Assembly (NCBI RefSeq): GCF_009733795.1
Contig: NZ_WNXX01000025.1
Span: 1 to 38,491, forward strand
Direction: 5' to 3'
Length of the DNA stretch: 38,491 nt
From: Actinotalea caeni
Lineage (GTDB): Bacteria > Actinomycetota > Actinomycetes > Actinomycetales > Beutenbergiaceae
Below the pieces are notes generated by a model. It searched no databases, was not told the origin of the DNA, and was given only the letters and a program-made list of their open reading frames with translations. Shown here piece after piece: positions 33,923-38,491 of the stretch (its first letter is position 1; each line of letters starts with the position of its first letter). Position numbers and translations under genes: made by a program.

Positions 33923-34546
33923 GTGGCCGGCCTGTTCATCTCCTTCGAGGGTGGCGACGGCGCCGGCAAGTCCACCCAGCTCGCGCTGCTCGCCGCGTGG
34001 TTGCGCGAGCAGGGGCGCGAGGTCGTGACCACCCGGGAGCCGGGCGGTACCGACCTCGGTCGCTCGGTGCGCGAGCTGCTGCTGCACGGCGACGACGTCG
34101 ACGAACGCACCGAGGCGCTGCTGTACGCCGCCGACCGGGCGCACCACGTCACCACCCTCGTGCGGCCGGCGCTGGCGCGCGGTGCCGTCGTGCTCACCGA
34201 CCGCTACCTCGACTCCTCGGTCGCCTACCAGGGCGGCGGCAGGGGCCTGACGGCGGAGCGCGTCGAGGAGCTCAACCTCTGGGCGGTCGATGGCCTGCTG
34301 CCGCGGCTGACCGTGCTGCTCGACCTCGACCCCACGCAGCTGCCGGCGCGGCTCACCGGGGCGCCCGACCGGCTGGAGCGCGCCGGCGCGGAGTTCCACC
34401 ACCGCACCCGGCAGGCGTTCCTCGAGCGCGCCGCGGCGCACCCCGAGAGGTTCGTCGTGCTCGACGCCGCGCGCCCGGTCGAGGAGATCGCGGCCGAGGT
34501 CCGCGAGCGCGTCGCCGCGCTCGACGACGCGGAGGGTGCGCGATGA
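33923..34546 (+). CDS. tmk: Thymidylate kinase
   Basis: 207 residues, the normal length. It phosphorylates dTMP to dTDP. The P-loop FEGGDGAGKST is at 8-18, followed by TTREPGGTDLG (36-46, with the catalytic Arg-Glu-Pro-Gly of the DR/EPGG motif), DRYLDSSVAYQG (near 93-104, substrate and lid region) and the C-terminal helix. The GTG at 33923 gives the natural N-terminus (VAGLFISFEG) and follows a TACTGT box by seven bases, with no ribosome binding site; a frame ten codons longer is ignored. The stop overlaps the holB ATG (ATGA), the usual tmk-holB operon. Confidence 0.95.
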   Translation: MAGLFISFEGGDGAGKSTQLALLAAWLREQGREVVTTREPGGTDLGRSVRELLLHGDDVDERTEALLYAADRAHHVTTLVRPALARGAVVLTDRYLDSSVAYQGGGRGLTAERVEELNLWAVDGLLPRLTVLLDLDPTQLPARLTGAPDRLERAGAEFHHRTRQAFLERAAAHPERFVVLDAARPVEEIAAEVRERVAALDDAEGAR

Positions 34547-35685
34547 GCCTGTGGGACGCCGTCGTCGGACAGGACGACGTGGTGGCGACGCTCACCCAGG
34601 CCGCGGCACGGCCGGAGACGATGACGCACGCCTGGCTGATCACCGGCCCGCCGGGCTCCGGGCGCTCGGTCGCGGCGCGCGCGTTCGCGGCGGCGCTGCA
34701 GGCGCCGGACGACCCCGAGGGCACCTCCCACGAGGCGCGCACCGCGTTCTCGGGCACCCACGCCGACGTCACCGTCCACGTGACCGAGCGGCTGATCATC
34801 ACGATCGAGGAGGCGCGCACCCTCGTCGAGACCGCCTACCGCTCGCCCGCGCAAGGGCGGTGGCGGGTCATCATCATCGAGGACGCCGACCGCATCGCGG
34901 AGCGCACCTCGAACGTGCTGCTCAAGGCCATCGAGGAACCGCCGCCGCGCACCGTGTGGCTGCTGTGCGCGCCGAGCCCGATGGACATGCTGCCGACGAT
35001 CCGGTCGCGCTGCCGGCAGATCAACCTGCGGGTGCCCGACCCGCAGGCGGTCGCCGACCTGCTGGTGCGGCGCGACGGCGTCGACCCCGACCTGGCGCTC
35101 GAGTGCGCTCGCGCGGCGCAGAGCCACATCGGCGTCGCCGGCCGGCTGGCCCGCAACCCGGAGGCGCGCGCGTACCGGCAGCGGGTGCTGGAGATCCCGT
35201 CGCGGATCCGCGGCGTCGGGGACGCCGTCGTCGCGGCCGGCGAGCTGGTCGAGTCGGCGACCGAGCAGAGCAAGGTCGCCACCGCCGAGCGCGACGCGGA
35301 GGAGCGCATCGAGCTGATGCGCACGCTCGGTGTCGCCGAGGGGCAGACGCTGCCGCCGTCGCTGCGCGCGCAGGTGCGCCAGCTCGAGGAGGACCAGAAG
35401 CGGCGCGCACGCCGGTCGCTGCTCGACACGATCGACCGCGCGCTCGTCGACCTGCTCTCCTACTACCGGGACGTACTGGTGCTGCAGCTGGGTGCGGACG
35501 TCGACCTGGTCAACACCTCGGCGCGCACCTCGATCGAGGAGATGGCGCGCACCAGCACCCCCGAGCAGTCGTTGCGGCGGATGCAGGCGATCGGCCGCAC
35601 CCGGGCGCGCTTCGACGAGTACGGCACGATCGCGCCGCTGCTGGCGATCGAGTCGCTGTTCATCGCGCTGCGACCGCAGGGCTGA
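34543..35685 (+). CDS. holB: DNA polymerase III subunit delta-prime
   Basis: 380 residues. It is part of the clamp-loader complex that places the sliding clamp on DNA. AAA+ elements: WDAVVGQDDVVATL, HAWLITGPPGSGRSVAARAF (a P-loop with Arg in place of Lys, as expected for the non-ATPase delta-prime), VIIIEDADRIAERTSNVLLKAIEEPPPRT (Walker B and sensor region) and TIRSRCRQINLRVP. The zinc-binding cysteine cluster normally between helix 1 and GTHADV is gone: this stretch reads PDDPEGTSHEARTAFSGTHADV. The C-terminal lid and collar domain follow (to residue 380). Start overlaps the tmk stop. Confidence 0.92.
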   Translation: MSLWDAVVGQDDVVATLTQAAARPETMTHAWLITGPPGSGRSVAARAFAAALQAPDDPEGTSHEARTAFSGTHADVTVHVTERLIITIEEARTLVETAYRSPAQGRWRVIIIEDADRIAERTSNVLLKAIEEPPPRTVWLLCAPSPMDMLPTIRSRCRQINLRVPDPQAVADLLVRRDGVDPDLALECARAAQSHIGVAGRLARNPEARAYRQRVLEIPSRIRGVGDAVVAAGELVESATEQSKVATAERDAEERIELMRTLGVAEGQTLPPSLRAQVRQLEEDQKRRARRSLLDTIDRALVDLLSYYRDVLVLQLGADVDLVNTSARTSIEEMARTSTPEQSLRRMQAIGRTRARFDEYGTIAPLLAIESLFIALRPQG

Positions 35686-35735
35686 GCGGGCACCCCTGCC
35701 CACCGGCGGGGTCCGGTGCGCTCGGACGGTCTCCC

Positions 35736-35741
35736 TAGACT
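35736..35741 (+). promoter_or_regulatory. -10 hexamer of leaderless promoter for TAP-like lipoprotein
   Basis: TAGACT is followed by six bases and GTG at 35748. Confidence 0.55.
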
Positions 35742-35747
35742 GAGCGG

Positions 35748-37259
35748 GTGCGTTCGAGGAGAGGGGCCGGCGTCGCCGCGCTCGCGACGGTCATGCTGGG
35801 TCTCGTCGGGTGCTCTGCTCCCGCACCGATGATCCAGCCCGCCGGGGACACGATCGACGGCGGTGCACCGCCCGAGCTCGCGCCGTTCTACTCGCAGGAG
35901 GTCGAGTGGACCGACTGCGGCAGCAACTTCGACTGCACGCGCGTCGAGGTCCCGATGGACTACGACGACCCCGCCGGCGAGACGATCGAGATCGCCGTCA
36001 AGCGGTTCAACCACACCGGGGACGCCGCGGTCGGGACGATGTTCGTCAACCCGGGCGGCCCGGGCGGGTCGGGCATCGAGTTGGTCGAGGCCACCACCAG
36101 CTACTTCTCCCGCACCCTGCAGGACTCCTTCGACATCATCGGGTTCGACCCGCGCGGCGTGGGGGAGTCGCACGGCGTGCGCTGCTTCGACGACGCCCAG
36201 CTCGAGGAGTGGTACTCGAAGGTCTACGACCTCGACACCGACGAGGGCTGGGAGGACTACGTCGCGGACAGCACGGCCTACGGCGAGGCGTGCCTGGAGA
36301 ACACCGGGCCGCTCATGGAGCACCTCGACACGGTGAGCGCGGCGCGCGACCTCGACATCCTCCGCGGCGTCGTCGGCGACGACACCCTGACCTACCTCGG
36401 CTTCTCCTACGGCACCTTCCTCGGCGCGACCTACGCCGACCTGTTCCCGGACCGGGCGGGCCGGCTCGTGCTCGACGGCGCCGTCGACCCCGCGCTGGGC
36501 TACGCCGAGATCGCCGCCGGTCAGAACGTCGGGTTCGAGCGGGCGTACCGCTCCTACCTCGAGGACTGCCTGGGCGGGTCCCGCTGCCCGTTCACGGGCA
36601 CGGTCGACGAGGCGTGGGACCGCACGGTCGCGATGCTCGACGAGCTCGAGGCGACGCCGCTGGAGACCGAGGACCCGGATCGCCCGGCGACGGACGCGAC
36701 CCTGATCAGCGCGATCATCCTCGCGATGTACAGCCCGGCCTGGTGGCCGACGCTGACCAGCGCGCTCACGCAGGCGCTCGACGGCGACGGCAGCCAGCTG
36801 CTGCTCATGGCCGACTACGCCGCCGAGCGCGACGAGGACGGCCACTACCCCGAGGACGAGGGCGCGTTCCGGCTCATCGACTGCCTCGACTACCCGGTGA
36901 CGCTCGACCGGGAGGAGATCACCGCGAACGCCGACGCGCTCGCGGAGGCGAACGACCTCTTCGGCCCCTACCTGGGCTACGGCGAGGTGGGGTGCGCGAC
37001 GCTGCCGTTCCAGTCCAGCGCCGAGCGGGTGCCGATCGTGGCCGAGACCGCGCCGCCGATCGTCGTCATCGGCACCTCGCGCGACCCGGCGACCCCCTAC
37101 GAGTGGGCCGAGTCGCTCGCCGACCAGCTCGCCAGCGGCGTGCTGCTCAGCTACGACGGCGACGGCCACACCGCCTACGGCTCGACCGACTGCATCGACG
37201 AGGCGGTCGACGCCTTCCTCGTCGAGGGCACGGTCCCGCCCGACGGGCTGCAGTGCTGA
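35748..37259 (+). CDS. Exported alpha/beta-hydrolase lipoprotein (TAP-like/tripeptidyl aminopeptidase family)
   Basis: 503 residues. A signal sequence with lipobox LVGC (Cys22) anchors it to the outer membrane face. The alpha/beta-hydrolase core carries the oxyanion segment FVNPGGPGGSGIE, FDIIGFDPRGVGESHGVRC (typical of the Streptomyces SlpD/SlpE/TAP proteases), nucleophile Ser220 in GFSYGTFLG, Asp446 in GTSRDPATPY and His474 in GDGHTAYG. The C-terminal domain is the TAP-like domain. It probably trims peptides or amino-acid esters at the cell surface. The GTG start has TAGACT six bases upstream. In other actinobacteria such a gene also lies between holB and tRNA-Thr (from memory). Confidence 0.9.
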   Translation: MRSRRGAGVAALATVMLGLVGCSAPAPMIQPAGDTIDGGAPPELAPFYSQEVEWTDCGSNFDCTRVEVPMDYDDPAGETIEIAVKRFNHTGDAAVGTMFVNPGGPGGSGIELVEATTSYFSRTLQDSFDIIGFDPRGVGESHGVRCFDDAQLEEWYSKVYDLDTDEGWEDYVADSTAYGEACLENTGPLMEHLDTVSAARDLDILRGVVGDDTLTYLGFSYGTFLGATYADLFPDRAGRLVLDGAVDPALGYAEIAAGQNVGFERAYRSYLEDCLGGSRCPFTGTVDEAWDRTVAMLDELEATPLETEDPDRPATDATLISAIILAMYSPAWWPTLTSALTQALDGDGSQLLLMADYAAERDEDGHYPEDEGAFRLIDCLDYPVTLDREEITANADALAEANDLFGPYLGYGEVGCATLPFQSSAERVPIVAETAPPIVVIGTSRDPATPYEWAESLADQLASGVLLSYDGDGHTAYGSTDCIDEAVDAFLVEGTVPPDGLQC

Positions 37260-37333
37260 CCCGCCGCGGGCGGTCGGGTTGATCGCTCTGTGCCAGGTGC
37301 GACCAGGCTCACGCAGCCGCGTCGCGGGCTCGA

Positions 37334-37363
37334 TTCGACCCACCCCGGAGGCTTGGGTAAAGT
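37334..37363 (+). promoter_or_regulatory. Probable tRNA-Thr promoter
   Basis: TTCGAC (37334-37339), 18-base spacer, then TAAAGT (37358-37363), which lies 28 bases before the tRNA 5' end. Confidence 0.45.
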
Positions 37364-37391
37364 AGGCGGTCGCCGGACCGTGTCCGGCAGC

Positions 37392-37467
37392 GCCGCCTTA
37401 GCTCAGTCGGCAGAGCGATTCACTCGTAATGAATAGGTCGTGGGTTCGATTCCCACAGGCGGCTCCA
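37392..37467 (+). tRNA. tRNA-Thr (anticodon CGU)
   Basis: The cloverleaf is complete: acceptor GCCGCCT/AGGCGGC (7 bp), D arm GCTC/GAGC, anticodon arm ATTCA/TGAAT with loop CTCGTAA (anticodon CGT, reading ACG), T arm GTGGG/CCCAC with TTCGATT, discriminator T and encoded CCA at 37465-37467. No intron. Confidence 0.97.
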
Positions 37468-37473
37468 CCCGTG

Positions 37474-37501
37474 CGGCCCGGACGAGATCTCGTCCGGGCC
37501 G
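37474..37501 (+). terminator. Palindromic terminator of tRNA-Thr
   Basis: A perfect 28-base palindrome (CGGCCCGGACGAGA and its complement) begins six bases after the CCA. As RNA it forms a stem of about 12 bp with a four-base loop. No T-run beyond TTC. Confidence 0.75.
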
Positions 37502-37628
37502 TTCGCGTCCGCGGCGGGGCGCACCCCCGCCGTCGGCCCGCGCGTGCAACGATCTGCCCGACGGCGACACACCCTCGGCAGGGGGCGGCCCGCCCTCACG
37601 ACCCCGCACGCCTGCGAACGGAGCGCCG

Positions 37629-38150
37629 ATGGTCCCCGACGACGCGACGCCGTCCGCGCCGCGCGACCGGGCCTGGTTCGACGCGCTGTTCGCCGCCCAC
37701 GCCCGCGACGTGCACCGGTACTTCCTGCGCCGTGCGCCGCACGACGACGCCGAGGACCTCGCGGCCGACGTGCTCGCCACCGCGTGGCGACGACGCGACG
37801 ACGTGCCCGAGGGGCACGAGCTGCCCTGGCTGTACCGGACCGCGGGGTTCGTGCTCGCCAACTACCGCCGCAAGGGCCGCCCGGTGCCGGTCGACGAGCT
37901 GCCCGACGACGTCGACGGCAGCTACGCGGCCGACCCGGGCGACATCGTCGTCGAGGACGACGAGGTGCGCGAGGCGCTGCGGCGGCTGAGCCCGCGCGAC
38001 CGCCGGATCCTCCTGCTGCACGTGTGGGAGGGCCTCGACGGAGAGGGGCTGGCGGAGGCGCTCGGCATCAGCCGCGGCGGTGCGGCGGCGGCGCTGTCGC
38101 GGGCCCGAGCCCGGCTGCGCGAGGCGTGGCAGGGGAGGGTGGAGGCGTGA
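37629..38150 (+). CDS. ECF-type RNA polymerase sigma factor
   Basis: 173 residues. Region 2 spans about 15-85 (FAAHARDVHRYFLRRAPHDDAEDLAADVLATAWRRR split over helices 1-2, WLYRTAGFVLANYRR at 67-81) and region 4 about 113-168 (LSPRDRRILLLHVWEGL, helix-turn-helix LDGEGLAEALGISRGGAAAALSRA at 136-159). The linker between them is acidic. The ATG at 37629 gives the family length and has CGGAGC upstream; longer frames reach back into the tRNA and are ignored. The gene is followed after 82 bases by a membrane-protein gene that looks like its partner. Confidence 0.85.
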   Translation: MVPDDATPSAPRDRAWFDALFAAHARDVHRYFLRRAPHDDAEDLAADVLATAWRRRDDVPEGHELPWLYRTAGFVLANYRRKGRPVPVDELPDDVDGSYAADPGDIVVEDDEVREALRRLSPRDRRILLLHVWEGLDGEGLAEALGISRGGAAAALSRARARLREAWQGRVEA

Positions 38151-38232
38151 GACGGCTCACCCGGGTGCAACACGGCCGCCGCGCAGCACACATCCGCACT
38201 GACGAACCCCACCGGTGCGTGGAAGGACGACC

Positions 38233-38491
38233 ATGAACGCCGACGACGAGGCCCTCGCCCGGCTCCGGGCCGCGGACCCCGCGCGCGAGGCGAGCACCGA
38301 CCTCGCGGCGCTGCGCCGCGCCGTCGAGCTGCGCACGGCCGCCGACGACGCAGCGAGCGTCCCGACCGACGACGAGCGCGCCGTCGAGCAGGCGCACGAG
38401 CGCGACGAGCTCGCCGCGCGGCGGGCCCGCCGAGGGCGGCGCCGCGCTTGGCTCGCGGGCTCCGCGGCGTCGCTGGTCGTCGGGACCGGCG
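38233..38491 (+). CDS. Putative sigma-factor partner membrane protein, N-terminal part
   Basis: The first 86 codons of a gene that runs off the right edge. It starts at an ATG after GGAAGGA. The N-terminus is helical and charged (MNADDEALARLRAADPAREA; TDLAALRRAVEL), followed by an Arg-rich segment (RRARRGRRR, 63-71) and the beginning of a hydrophobic helix (WLAGSAASLVVGTG). This layout is usual for actinobacterial proteins encoded directly after ECF sigma factors, which may bind or export signals. No zinc anti-sigma motif is visible in the part present. Function unknown. Confidence 0.65.
   Translation, partial: MNADDEALARLRAADPAREASTDLAALRRAVELRTAADDAASVPTDDERAVEQAHERDELAARRARRGRRRAWLAGSAASLVVGTG

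Noticed and set aside
37392-37467. tRNA-Thr as an integration (att) site for a mobile element
   Set aside because: No integrase, and no repeat of the tRNA 3' end, is seen in the remaining 1 kb or elsewhere in the window.
37544-38172. TGCAAC motifs (near 37543, 38166 and also 30380) as a possible ECF sigma promoter element
   Set aside because: The -10 partner does not recur at a fixed distance, so the match is probably chance.

Overview
The window is a gene-dense, very GC-rich (roughly 70-75% by eye) stretch of an actinobacterial chromosome. Gene content (Tad pilus genes, an F420-type luciferase-like oxidoreductase, a DUF1998 helicase, a K+-independent proton pyrophosphatase, topA, tmk-holB, a TAP-like lipoprotein hydrolase and tRNA-Thr) matches, from memory, the conserved topA neighbourhood of Mycobacterium (Rv364x-Rv366x) and Streptomyces (SCO354x). 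It most resembles Micrococcales such as Cellulomonadaceae; that placement is inference. No transposase, integrase, phage gene or CRISPR array was seen.

Layout. 1-1455 (+): end of a Tad/Flp pilus locus (TadC C-terminus, DUF4244 small protein, two TadE-like pseudopilins). 1622-5139 (-): LLM oxidoreductase and large DUF1998 helicase. 5235-7708 (-): ECF sigma factor, a membrane protein with two copies of a Cys-containing domain, and a lipoprotein with one copy of the same domain. 7833-9099: small zinc-ribbon-like protein (+) and serine hydrolase (-). 9141-9334: array of 29-bp repeat units. 9337-11357 (-): two overlapping Gfo/Idh/MocA oxidoreductases. 11693-13996 (+): hppA followed by a perfect 18-bp hairpin. 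14175-16860: two convergent MFS transporters with the repeat between them. 17028-19066 (+): ArsR regulator and SulP transporter with an operator over the promoter. 19239-22542 (+): YdeI-like protein, methyltransferase, PAP2 phosphatase. 22792-25497 (+): topA. 25772-30290 (-): exopolysaccharide operon (processive GT2 synthase, membrane-tethered GH26, UDP-glucose 6-dehydrogenase). 30775-32693 (-): DUF485 plus acetate-type sodium symporter. 32830-33831 (-): a third Gfo/Idh oxidoreductase. 33923-35685 (+): tmk-holB. 35748-37259 (+): TAP-like lipoprotein hydrolase. 37392-37467 (+): tRNA-Thr(CGU). 37629-38491 (+): a second sigma factor and the start of a membrane partner.

Three signals stand out. 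(1) The GT2-GH26-UGDH operon looks like a hyaluronan-synthase-type system (synthase plus UDP-glucuronate supply) with a membrane-anchored, coiled-coil-stalked GH26 enzyme instead of the usual partners. (2) A dispersed intergenic repeat (core GGGGGCAGAMGTGGGTTGAR, 29-bp period) occurs at three loci, each time within 2-4 nt of a gene's stop codon. (3) Eleven genes have an actinobacterial -10 hexamer exactly 6 (one case 7) nt before the start codon and no Shine-Dalgarno, which predicts leaderless mRNAs and fixes many start codons. The sigma/two-domain membrane protein/one-domain lipoprotein cassette is a fourth candidate for an undescribed sensing module.
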